DNA of 64,000 nt from Haladaptatus halobius (GTDB lineage: Archaea; Halobacteriota; Halobacteria; Halobacteriales; Haladaptataceae). The position numbers and the translations under genes are program-made. How positions within the stretch are numbered: position 1 is the first letter of the stretch; the number at the start of each line of letters is the position of its first letter. The DNA is taken from positions 1-64,000 of the forward strand of contig NZ_CP085339.1 of the NCBI RefSeq assembly GCF_020618475.1. The letters run 5' to 3'. This document shows, piece by piece, positions 36,487 through 43,986 of this stretch. Under the pieces are notes generated by a model that saw only the letters and a program-made list of their open reading frames with translations, was not told where the DNA came from and made no database searches.

Positions 36487-37140
36487 CACGAGTTCGAGTT
36501 TCTCCCCGATGAGTATGGGTCGACGTACAGCCCCGCCAGCATGAGCGAGGAGTGGCTGGAGGTTCATACTGTCGACCGGTACCGCGAGGAGCTCGCGCGG
36601 ATCGCGCTGCTCAGCGGGAACGTCAACACCGTCTGGCGCGATCGATTTCAGAACCGCTGGGGGTACGTCGACGAGATCTGGCGCGAGGGGTGGGACGACG
36701 GGAGGGGACCGTCCCCGCCCGGGCGGTCACGGACGCCGCCGTCGACTACCTCCGGAATCAGGTGGACGACCAGACCGACCGAACCGTCGTCTGGTACTTC
36801 CAGCCCCACCGCCTGTTCGTCCCCGTCGAGTGGTCCGGCGGCTTCCGCTACGACCGATTCACGGATCGGAAGGGGGAGATCGAACAGGAAAACGAGTTCA
36901 AGTGCTACCGAGATGACGACCTCTCGCGCGAGCGCCTCTGGGCGGGGTACGAGGCCAATCTCCGGTATGCGCTAGCGGACGTCAAACTACTGGTGGACAA
37001 CGCCGACGCCGACCGGACGGTGATCACCTCCGACCACGCCAACCTGCTGGGCGAGTGGGGCATCTACGAGCACCCGCGGGACTTCCCGGCCCCGGCGCTC
37101 CGGTGGGTGCCGTGGGTTTCCGTCGACACCGACGCCGATT
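36487..37140 (+). pseudogene. Sulfatase / alkaline-phosphatase-superfamily protein, both ends lost
   Basis: The first frame reads EFEFLPDEYGSTYSPASMSEEWLEVHTVDRYREEL and SGNVNTVWRDRF, then loses phase near 36715 at a C/G-rich tract. The next frame continues TVPARAVTDAAVDYLR, TVVWYFQPHRLFVP, LWAGYEANLRYALADVKLL and the metal-site-like TSDHANLLGEWGIYEHP. This pattern belongs to haloarchaeal sulfatase-like proteins often found in surface-glycan clusters. The N-terminal 60-70 residues, with the first metal ligands, are missing and the 3' end is cut at about 37130. Composition is GC-rich. Confidence 0.68.
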
Positions 37141-37236
37141 GTCGAGTAGTTCGGTGATCTTTGTGTCTGAAAGACCCGCGGCCGTCTCGTCGTTCACTGC
37201 ATCGCTGAGTCCTGCGTCTGTATTGTTTAATCTCAT
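37135..37236 (-). pseudogene. DUF7344 helix-turn-helix protein, N-terminal fragment
   Basis: ATG 37236 begins MRLNNTDAGLSDAVNDETAA and continues GLSDTKITELLDNRRR, the typical start of DUF7344 regulators where the first helix runs into an Arg-rich turn. The sequence then changes into the antisense of the sulfatase remnant. No recognition helix is left. It may have lost its other part in the same event that cut the sulfatase gene. Confidence 0.55.
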
Positions 37237-37341
37237 ATACTCTTCCTTACTGATCTTGCCAATCTTTTAAGTCGAGTTGTATACGGTTGACCAATTAGCG
37301 TCAATTCTGTCAGGTCGCCACAGCAATTATGCGCTATTCAT

Positions 37342-37503
37342 TCAATGTCTCGTTGTCTTTCCACACTCGTGGCATTCCGTGATGTGATAGGGCTCGTGCG
37401 AGAAGGCAGCATTCTCGCTCGTTTCGCTTTCAGTTCACATCTCAATTCGAACGGAGTGGGGTGTTTCTCGCTAACAGTTTTCACATGCTTCAGTCGTGGT
37501 CAT
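37342..37503 (-). pseudogene. DUF7835-type zinc beta-ribbon protein with two nonsense codons
   Basis: A 54-codon frame from ATG 37503 to TGA 37342-37344. It reads MTTTEACENC, TAG (37471-37473), RETPHSVRIEM, TGA (37435-37437), TESETSENAAFSHEPYHIT and ECHECGKTTRH. Both zinc knuckles (CENC and CHEC) and the ENAAFSxEPY signature of this haloarchaeal family are intact. There are no indels. It was probably a working gene until recently. Function of the family is unknown. Confidence 0.65.
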
Positions 37504-37982
37504 GATTAGGTTTGGTCAATCGGTTAACCGGTTCACGTTCGATGATGTGTAGTCGCTTATTCCACCATAGAACACCAAAAGGCATAATAGAATCATGCGG
37601 CAGCAAAACACCGCGTCGGCATTCTCCGATTGAATCCACATAATTTGGCGATTATGGTGCGTGGACACTCATACTGGGTATCACATGGTACTGTGAACGA
37701 GTCAGAGACCCACTGTCGGTGCGCACGCAGTTCTCAACTGCAGTAGCCCTCACTATAGTTATTAAGATAGTACACGAGAGGATAAGATAGCTAAATACAA
37801 GGTCAGCAACGCCTGAGCATGGCAAGTACGGAGATACAGTATCTAAACAGACCTTTTTGTTCGAGGATCTCGAACTACGGGTCAGAATAAAGAGCCATCA
37901 CGCTTACAGTGATGGCTCACGTTACCTAGGTACTAACCACTTATACCACCGCGTAATTCACCAGAGTTGCGGTGAAGGATCT
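37504..37982. other. Intergenic region upstream of a DUF7344 regulator
   Basis: 479 bases, AT-rich, no gene. GGCGATTATGGT at about 37651 recurs at 43801 in the same setting (ahead of a regulator). The segment probably contains the promoter of the regulator at 37983, although no strong TATA box close to the start was found. Confidence 0.35.
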
Positions 37983-38348
37983 ATGAGCATGCCCGAGATC
38001 TCCGACGACACACCCGCGGAAATTTTCGCACTCGTTGCCCAGCCACGCTGTCGTGTTATTCTCTGTTATTTACTTCAGCAAGACCGTCCGCTTTCACTCA
38101 CCGAACTCACACGCTACATCACTAGACAGGAAAGCGACAGTTCTAGTCAAGACTTTCACTCCGACAAATATGATGAGGTCTATGAATCATTGACGCGGGA
38201 GCATATTCCTCGCCTACGAGAAGCAGGGTTGCTCACCCAGAAGCAAACGTACGAGCAGACCGTGATCACGCTCACAGAGCGTGTTCAGTACGTGAAACCA
38301 GCGTTGCGTCCGTATGAACGTACTCCCCGTAAATACCATATCGACTAG
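37983..38348 (+). CDS. DUF7344 winged-helix regulator
   Basis: From ATG 37983 the product has 121 residues. MSMPEISDDTPAEIFALVAQPRCRVILCYLL is the first helix pair, SLTELTRYI the helix-turn-helix, and REHIPRLREAGLLTQKQTYEQTVITLTE the second half with the wing. It lacks the usual Tyr-rich motif but matches the DUF7344 layout. These proteins are thought to bind DNA in haloarchaea; targets are unknown. It is convergent with the Gfo/Idh/MocA gene and could regulate it or the upstream region. The ATG at 37857 in frame adds unlikely residues. Confidence 0.75.
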   Translation: MSMPEISDDTPAEIFALVAQPRCRVILCYLLQQDRPLSLTELTRYITRQESDSSSQDFHSDKYDEVYESLTREHIPRLREAGLLTQKQTYEQTVITLTERVQYVKPALRPYERTPRKYHID

Positions 38349-38368
38349 TGGTGGGCGTGGTGTGTGTG

Positions 38369-39457
38369 TTAGAGTGATACTGCATGCTTGTCAGCCGCCG
38401 AGCGATAAATTGCATCGATTACTCGCTGGACGGTAAGGGCTTGTTCGACGGTGTTCTGATTCGGGGCATCCCCTGTTCGCACCCCGTCCACGAACATGCG
38501 CTGCTCTGCCGTAAAGGCGTCTTCTGGCCGGGTTTGGAGTGTTACATCAGAGAGATGATCGGCGCCGACCGGACTCGATTTATAGATTGTAAGTGACTCG
38601 GTGTCCCGGTCGAATCGGGCTCCAGCTTCGGTGCCGCGGATGAAATAGCTCTGATTTGCCGGACAATTGGCCGCCCACGCCACTTCCAGCGCAATCGTTT
38701 TGCCTTCAGCACACCGGAGAAAGGCACTGACCGAATCCTCAACGTCGAACTGTCCAGGGCCCGTATCCTCACCCCACATATTGAGATATATGTAATCCTC
38801 GCGATCGCCGAATTGTGAGCGAGACGTCGCGCTTACCTCTAGAATCGCTGGGAATCCATGGATATAGAGGGCCAGGTCAATTGCATGCACGCCGATATCA
38901 ATGAGTGCACCGCCTCCAGCGACCTCGTGTGTTGTAAACCAAGTGCCCCGCCCGGGGATGCCGCGACGACGGATGAAATTCGCTTCAATATGCCGAATCT
39001 TGCCAAATCGACCTGCATCTTGATACCCCTTAATGGTGCGAACCGACGGGTAAAACCGCGTATGGAAACCAACCATACAGAACGTGTCCGCGTCTTCAGC
39101 AGCTTTTGCGATGCGCTCAGCACTTTCAAGCGTGTGCGCTAGTGGCTTCTCAAGGAAGACAGCAACATCGGCCTTGAACGCGGCAACCGCATACTCCTCG
39201 TGAAACCGATTGGGTGTCGTAATGATCACGCCATCCAATCCAGTCGCAAAGAGTTCGTTAGCCGTGTTGAACACCTGTGTCTCGTATTTTTCTGCAAATT
39301 GTTCTCGCGCTTCGGCGCTAATATCGGCGCCCCCAGTGAGGTTTACATTGAGGTCACGTAGGCGATCAGCATGATAATGCCCAATATTCCCAAGTCCGAT
39401 GATACCGATTTGGACAGAGTCGTCTGCATCGCTAGGAGGTGAGCTATGAGCTGACAT
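38369..39457 (-). CDS. Gfo/Idh/MocA family NAD(P)-dependent dehydrogenase
   Basis: A 362-residue oxidoreductase. The Rossmann fold (residues about 14-130) has IGIIGLGNIGHYHADRLRDLNV at its start and FLEKPLAHT, the conserved EKP motif with the catalytic/cofactor Lys, near residue 100. The C-terminal alpha/beta domain includes GGGALIDIGVHAIDLALYI with the conserved Asp and His. Members oxidise or reduce sugars, inositol or similar polyols. It is single; the convergent DUF7344 regulator ends 20 bases from its stop. The substrate is not clear. All catalytic residues are present. Confidence 0.88.
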   Translation of the reverse strand: MSAHSSPPSDADDSVQIGIIGLGNIGHYHADRLRDLNVNLTGGADISAEAREQFAEKYETQVFNTANELFATGLDGVIITTPNRFHEEYAVAAFKADVAVFLEKPLAHTLESAERIAKAAEDADTFCMVGFHTRFYPSVRTIKGYQDAGRFGKIRHIEANFIRRRGIPGRGTWFTTHEVAGGGALIDIGVHAIDLALYIHGFPAILEVSATSRSQFGDREDYIYLNMWGEDTGPGQFDVEDSVSAFLRCAEGKTIALEVAWAANCPANQSYFIRGTEAGARFDRDTESLTIYKSSPVGADHLSDVTLQTRPEDAFTAEQRMFVDGVRTGDAPNQNTVEQALTVQRVIDAIYRSAADKHAVSL

Positions 39458-40019
39458 TGCACGTGCAGACGACGACCATGCACTAGTAGTTTGTCACGGC
39501 GAACAGAGGAGACTGAATTCTTTCTTTAGGGAGAAATTATGTAGTGGTGTCCAGAGTATATTGCAATATTAGATAGTGAATAAAAAGCGTGATCGACCAA
39601 ATGAGATAACCAACTAGGAACAGCAAGAGAATTATCTCGGAACCGACCACCAAAACGATGCATAACTTCCGATATTTGAGTGAGAGCTCATTCTACACGA
39701 CGGTCATTCTCGGCAATGTACTTGCGGAGTTCGCCTGGGAGTGGTGAGCACTCGTCTATCGTTGCGAGAGAGCGGTCTCTCCTCGATGTATCTTGAATCG
39801 ATCTCCCCTCCTCGAGAATGAGAATACGACCAACCATCACCGAGACCGAGATGCGGAAACAGAAGATGTCCTACGTACTAGGAGAGTTGATAATGTAGCT
39901 GTGGTTCTTAATCGGCGGATTGACATCCGAAAAATCATTAGCAAAAACAATATTATACGCTTTAATACCAGCAGTTGATGAAATAACTTCTTAATCTAGT
40001 AGCTTATCCTAATAGCTGG
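39458..40019. other. Intergenic region upstream of the halolysin gene
   Basis: 562 bases without a firm gene. A minus-strand frame of about 35 codons ending at 39688-39690 (LATIDECSPLPGELRKYIAEN) looks like the tail of a lost gene. The promoter of the protease gene lies at the right edge, where CTTAATC at about 39990 sits some 27 bases before the ATG. Confidence 0.35.
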
Positions 40020-41165
40020 ATGTTCAGGAAAGTTAATGGCGTTTCGAGGCGGAACATACTCAGAGTAGCAGGCGGTTCCCTCGGTGCAGTCAGCGTAGGA
40101 GGGTTTGCCACAGCAAAGCCAGACGAGACTGTCGAAGTGAACATTGGCTACAAGTCACAAGCGGGTCAGCAAGCTGCACAGAACACAGCCAGCGATGTTA
40201 TTCGTGAGTTCAAGTTCGACGCGCTCACGATTCGTGCACCAAAACGAGCAGTAACAGGACTCCAACAACGCGGTGACCTCCGCTATGTCGAAGAAAACGG
40301 GACAGTCAAGGCACTCGCACAGACGCTACCGTGGGGTGTTGACAGAGTTGACGCAGAAGTCGCTCATTCTAATGGTGAGACGGGCAGCGGCGCCGACATC
40401 GCCATCATTGATACTGGTATCGATAGCACTCATCCCGACTTACAGACGAATCTTGGCACCGGCCAATCTTTCGTGACGACAGGAGGGTATCCAGCGTGGC
40501 AAGATGATAATGGACACGGTACGCATTGTGCAGGGATCGCAGATGCAGTAAACAACAGTCAAGGAGTCGTCGGCGTCTCCACGGAGGCGACACTCCACGC
40601 AGTCAAAGTGCTCACCGCCGCTGGATCTGGGACGACTTCTGATGTCGCTGCAGGGATCGAATACACGGCTGACCAAGGTTGGGACGTCGGCAGTCTGAGC
40701 CTCGGTTCTGATTCTAGTTCCCAGACGCTCAAAGACGCGTGCCAGTATGCACAGAACAAGGGTGTTCTACTCGTTGCGGCAGCAGGTAATTCCGGGCCGT
40801 GTACTGACTGCGTTGGCTATCCGGCCGCATACTCGTCGGTCATGGCCGTTAGTTCAACAAACAAAAATGACGGCCTCTCGTCATTCTCCAGTCAGGGTCC
40901 AGAAGTCGAGATTGCTGCCCCAGGAAGTAACATCTACTCGACGTATGTTGGAGGAACATACTCGACACTCTCAGGGACGTCAATGGCGTGTCCGCACGTC
41001 TCCGGCGCCGCTGGGCAACTCATGGCGAACGGGTTCACGAATGATGAGGCACGACAGAAGCTGATGAGCACTGCTGAGGACATTGGTCTTTCCGCGAATG
41101 AGAGTGGTGCAGGCCTCTTGGACGTGGCCGCCGCACTCGGCTTCGACTCCAACGATAGCACCTAA
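40020..41165 (+). CDS. Halolysin-type subtilisin (S8) protease
   Basis: A 381-residue secreted serine protease. A Tat signal (SRRNILRVAGGSLGAVSVGG) is followed by a propeptide of inhibitor-I9 type (about 37-100) and the S8 catalytic domain (about 103-375). The catalytic residues are Asp131 (IIDTGID), His166 (NGHGTHC) and Ser321 (GTSMACPH), with the oxyanion Asn257 (AAAGNSG). The C-terminal extension of larger halolysins is missing, as in several shorter haloarchaeal subtilisins. It is secreted folded and works outside in high salt. It is similar to the protease domain at 50507. Confidence 0.93.
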   Translation: MFRKVNGVSRRNILRVAGGSLGAVSVGGFATAKPDETVEVNIGYKSQAGQQAAQNTASDVIREFKFDALTIRAPKRAVTGLQQRGDLRYVEENGTVKALAQTLPWGVDRVDAEVAHSNGETGSGADIAIIDTGIDSTHPDLQTNLGTGQSFVTTGGYPAWQDDNGHGTHCAGIADAVNNSQGVVGVSTEATLHAVKVLTAAGSGTTSDVAAGIEYTADQGWDVGSLSLGSDSSSQTLKDACQYAQNKGVLLVAAAGNSGPCTDCVGYPAAYSSVMAVSSTNKNDGLSSFSSQGPEVEIAAPGSNIYSTYVGGTYSTLSGTSMACPHVSGAAGQLMANGFTNDEARQKLMSTAEDIGLSANESGAGLLDVAAALGFDSNDST

Positions 41166-41862
41166 GCTCCTATCCATTTTCGCCGTAAGCAGAAGTGAAA
41201 TCTAGCAGGTCACCGCCCTCAAGGAAGCACGAAACCTTTTACTGCCAGCAAGAAGCTTCTTCTCAATCTAAATTCCAAGTGCAGTACGAGTACGTGCCTA
41301 CAATGAACATGGCACTGTCAGGAACGTGGGAGTGATGCTATAGGGAGCTTATCGAGTTGTCCCACGTTTGTCGAGCGGATACCGGATCAGTGTATTTCAC
41401 GGTGAACTCACTATGACCTCACCCGACGCAAAAAGTATGCTAGTCACTCACTTAGTAGTTGGGTTCACGAACGTGACCGAGCTTACCTCAGCAATATATG
41501 TCTGCCGACTGTGAAAAACTCCTCCTTTGAACGTGGTGACAGGGGTAGTTACTAGGTTCCGTGAAGTCCACATCCGCCGGGCGAACTTATTACGATTCAC
41601 CCGACACTCGTAGTGTGTAAGTGTCTCACTTAGCTACTCTGGCTCAAGAATGTGAACACAGCAACCTTGTTCATGGCTGTGAAACGTGGATAATAGTAGT
41701 GGTTTGGCTGCCCCGTGCGATCCACGTTCGCTGGGCATGTCCGAACGTCGATGCAAGACCCGAAATAGTGAGACAGGTTCACAATCAACTTAGAAGTTCG
41801 GTTCACTGTAGTCAGTGGAAAAGGAGATCATGCGAACAATTGCTGGCACCGGCGGGGTAGCG
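41166..41862. other. Intergenic region with repeat D
   Basis: 697 bases without a supported gene. Repeat D lies at 41184-41260. A stretch near 41390 (GTATTTCACGGTGAAC) resembles part of the 54-base repeat. Small ORFs here lack domain signals. Confidence 0.35.
41184..41260 (+). repeat. GCGGAAGTG-type repeat, copy D
   Basis: CGTAAGCAGAAGTGAAATC, then CACCGCCCTCAAGGAAGCACGA and CCAGCAAGAAG. It begins 18 bases after the stop of the halolysin gene. It matches copy E at 42983 in arrangement (GAAGCAGAAAACC, CGCCAACAAAAG) and copy C in the middle part. Confidence 0.4.
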
Positions 41863-42075
41863 TCACTCCTCCATCCGTACAAGCGTCCAGTAGACGACGC
41901 CCACCGGGAGCGTCCCCAGGGCGAACGCAGTCTGATACGAGGGGTCGGCAAGAAGGGTCTCTCCAAGACGCTCTCGCTGAGCACGACTGCCCCAATCGTG
42001 GCCGTGTAGGAAGTGAGTTGTTGGTTGAGCTGTTCGATCATTGCCTGATATTGTTTTCGGATAAAAAGGCGAGGA
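41863..42075 (-). pseudogene. Small membrane protein remnant
   Basis: A minus-strand frame without a start contains RERLGETLLADPSYQTAFALGTLPVGVVYWTLVRMEE and ends at TGA 41863-41865: one membrane helix with flanking charges. An adjoining frame upstream (MIEQLNQQLTSYTATIGAVV, ATG about 42038) may be the first part, with a frameshift near 41990. It follows the 42082 membrane protein on the same strand, so it may have been its operon partner. Family not recognised. Confidence 0.35.
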
Positions 42076-42081
42076 TTAGGC

Positions 42082-42507
42082 TCAATTCTCGTGCCGGGTG
42101 TAGGCCAGTACGAACACAATTGCCATCGCGACCGTGATACTGGCCGCAATAACTAGGATTAGGAGATTCGCTGTGAGGTCAGCAAGGGCAAACAATACCA
42201 TCGCAAGTGCGCCAAGCTCTAAGCCACGCCGTTGCCAACCATCGTATCGATCGCCTTTCGACACGCGCACATATATGAACGTGAGCTCGAGTAGTCCCGG
42301 CAGCATGACGTCCGTGTACAGCGCACTGATGAGGAGAGCACTCACTGATACAAGCCATATACCCCCGTGGGGAGTAGCAAGGTATCGACGCCACTGGAGA
42401 ACATCCAAAAGAATCCAGTGCCCACCAATGCAGCTTGTACACATGCACCCAACCAGTATCACAGCCTGATATTCGTTGCAGATTATCTTGTAACTGGCAC
42501 CTCGCAC
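42082..42507 (-). CDS. Membrane protein, unknown
   Basis: A 141-residue frame with helices GIWLVSVSALLISALYT, MLPGLLELTFIYVRV, GALAMVLFALADLTANLLIL and SITVAMAIVFVLAY. The first 30 residues look poor; the real start may be a later codon near LLDVLQWRRYL. It has haloarchaeal codon use and clear membrane segments but no recognised family. The remnant downstream may have been part of the same unit. Confidence 0.5.
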   Translation of the reverse strand: MRGASYKIICNEYQAVILVGCMCTSCIGGHWILLDVLQWRRYLATPHGGIWLVSVSALLISALYTDVMLPGLLELTFIYVRVSKGDRYDGWQRRGLELGALAMVLFALADLTANLLILVIAASITVAMAIVFVLAYTRHEN

Positions 42508-42719
42508 CTACGCCACCACATCGTGGTGTTTATTCATCGTTACACCTTTGAAAAGGCGCGTGGTCGAGACTGAGTGGCGGGCCACCCGATATCATGTATC
42601 TCGTATTCCGCTCCGTCAACTAAGCAGAGCTACCTATCAGATGGAAGCAGTTGTGTGGGAAACTCTTTACTGGGTGGAATGAGAGGGAGACTCCTATAGG
42701 ATTGAAGTCGGGCATCGAC

Positions 42720-42962
42720 GTGACCAACCCACCAGAAGAGTACTTACCGCCAACGGGTGGTTATACGGTTGAGGAAATCACTTGCATTGCAAAAGAGGCG
42801 ACAACACTCCTCGAAGTGTGCCAACAAACAATCCTCTCACGGCATACCGTTCGCAAAGTCCTCCGTGCCTGTACACAGTATCACGAAGTGGAGTTTGGGT
42901 TCGGGAATGATGTGGAGAGTACAACGACTCGGATCGAACAGTTGCGGAAGAAAATGGAGTGA
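42720..42962 (+). CDS. Small helical protein, possibly DNA-binding, unknown
   Basis: From GTG 42720 the product has 80 residues. YTVEEITCIAKEATTLLEVCQQT and SRHTVRKVLRACTQYHEVEFG suggest a small helix-turn-helix, followed by an acidic ESTTTRIEQLRKKME tail. The open frame reaches back to 42651 but those residues look non-coding. I could not name the family. Repeat E begins 20 bases after its stop. Confidence 0.4.
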   Translation: MTNPPEEYLPPTGGYTVEEITCIAKEATTLLEVCQQTILSRHTVRKVLRACTQYHEVEFGFGNDVESTTTRIEQLRKKME

Positions 42963-42982
42963 TGTAACCTCTCCTTTGACCA

Positions 42983-43060
42983 TAACCGGAAGTAGAAATG
43001 GGCAAGTCGAGGCGATCCACGAAGCAGAAAACCTACCATCGCCAACAAAAGGGATTTGAA
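42983..43060 (+). repeat. GCGGAAGTG-type repeat, copy E
   Basis: ATAACCGGAAGTAGAAATGG, then GATCCACGAAGCAGAAAACC and CGCCAACAAAAGGG. CTCCTTTGAC just before it also appears in the 54-base repeat. It is the most degenerate of five copies. Confidence 0.35.
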
Positions 43061-43158
43061 CGTCGAAAACCCCTCAATTCAAAGCGAGAACATGCTCCCG
43101 TCGTAATTAGTATTTTATCCTAGTGCTGAGTAGCGTGACTGGCAGTCGTCCGATTTGA

Positions 43159-43311
43159 TCAGGAGTTATGAGAGTTTGTGTTGTCCTGTTCTCTTTGGAT
43201 GTCATAGGTCGTCCAGACCCACCAAATCACGTATGCACCGCCAATAGTCGCTAGCACAAATACGGTGGCCCAGAACAGCACTGTCAAGATGGTAAAGAGT
43301 GCCAATACCAT
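43159..43311 (-). CDS. 50-residue single-helix membrane protein
   Basis: ATG 43311 to TGA 43159-43161 encodes 50 residues. Residues 1-31 are a strong hydrophobic segment (LFTILTVLFWATVFVLATIG, then YVIWWVW), followed by a charged tail (TTYDIQREQDNTNSHNS). Codon use is regular. It is too short for most gene callers and no family is known to me. Located in an otherwise empty region ahead of a zinc-ribbon-like ORF. Confidence 0.5.
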   Translation of the reverse strand: MVLALFTILTVLFWATVFVLATIGGAYVIWWVWTTYDIQREQDNTNSHNS

Positions 43312-43595
43312 ATCTCATCCTAGCTTGTCCAAGTATATCAGTCCCCCAATCGTGATAGAATGCCATCTACTGTACTTTTCTGATCTTCTTCTCAATAAAC
43401 CGACGCTATTTTGGTTGATATACCTACACCAAGTATTTATTCATATATTTAATCGGAAACAAAAGATTTCAATACGTAGTGTGAATAGTGACAGAACGCT
43501 GTATATTACTTTAAAATGGACTCACAGAAACAGACTCGTTCAGCGTCATATTTTCACTCCCGGTGGAGTACTTCGAGAAGTGGCTGTGCAAACGG

Positions 43596-43751
43596 ATGGA
43601 CTTGTTACGATGGTTGTGGGGACAGAGATGCAACGAACAATTGCCTGACCATCACTATGAGTGTCTCACCTATGGCGTCCACTTACGGCATCAGGGTTGT
43701 ATTTGTCCTAAGTGTGGCAGTTACCGAGTCGAAAATCATCGCTGGCAGTAG
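43596..43751 (+). CDS. Small zinc-ribbon-like protein with one imperfect knuckle
   Basis: From ATG 43596 the product has 51 residues: MDLLRWLWGQRCNEQLPDHHYECLTYGVHLRHQG, then CICPKCGSYRVENHRW. The second knuckle CPKC is intact; in the first, CLTYG, the second Cys of a CxxC is Tyr. A His (HHYE) or Cys (QGCIC) might replace it, or zinc binding may be lost. The frame is open further upstream to ATG 43563. Probably a diverged member of the small haloarchaeal zinc-ribbon proteins. Confidence 0.45.
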   Translation: MDLLRWLWGQRCNEQLPDHHYECLTYGVHLRHQGCICPKCGSYRVENHRWQ

Positions 43752-43954
43752 TGCCGGCAGAACACTATGATCAGTATCTTCTAGCTGAATCGACGAAATG
43801 TGGCGATTATGGTACGTGGCACCCGTGTTAGGTTCGAGCGGATCGTACCCATCAACTCGAACATGCACTTCCCAGTACACTGAAAAGTTCTGCATCAAAG
43901 TAGCCTGTTTCATCTCCTCTCTTTTAAAGCAACCTTGTAAGGACAACCCTAGGC

Positions 43955-43960
43955 TTTATA
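43955..43960 (+). promoter_or_regulatory. TATA-like box of the BAT regulator
   Basis: CTTTATAG lies 27-32 bases before ATG 43987, the archaeal TATA distance if the mRNA begins at or next to the start codon. It supports 43987, not the more upstream 43798, as start. Confidence 0.5.
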
Positions 43961-43986
43961 GAATTTGCCTGAGTGCGTCGAACGTA

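Noticed and set aside
41621..41860. 79-codon plus-strand ORF
   Set aside because: No domain, odd composition, in a region with repeat fragments.
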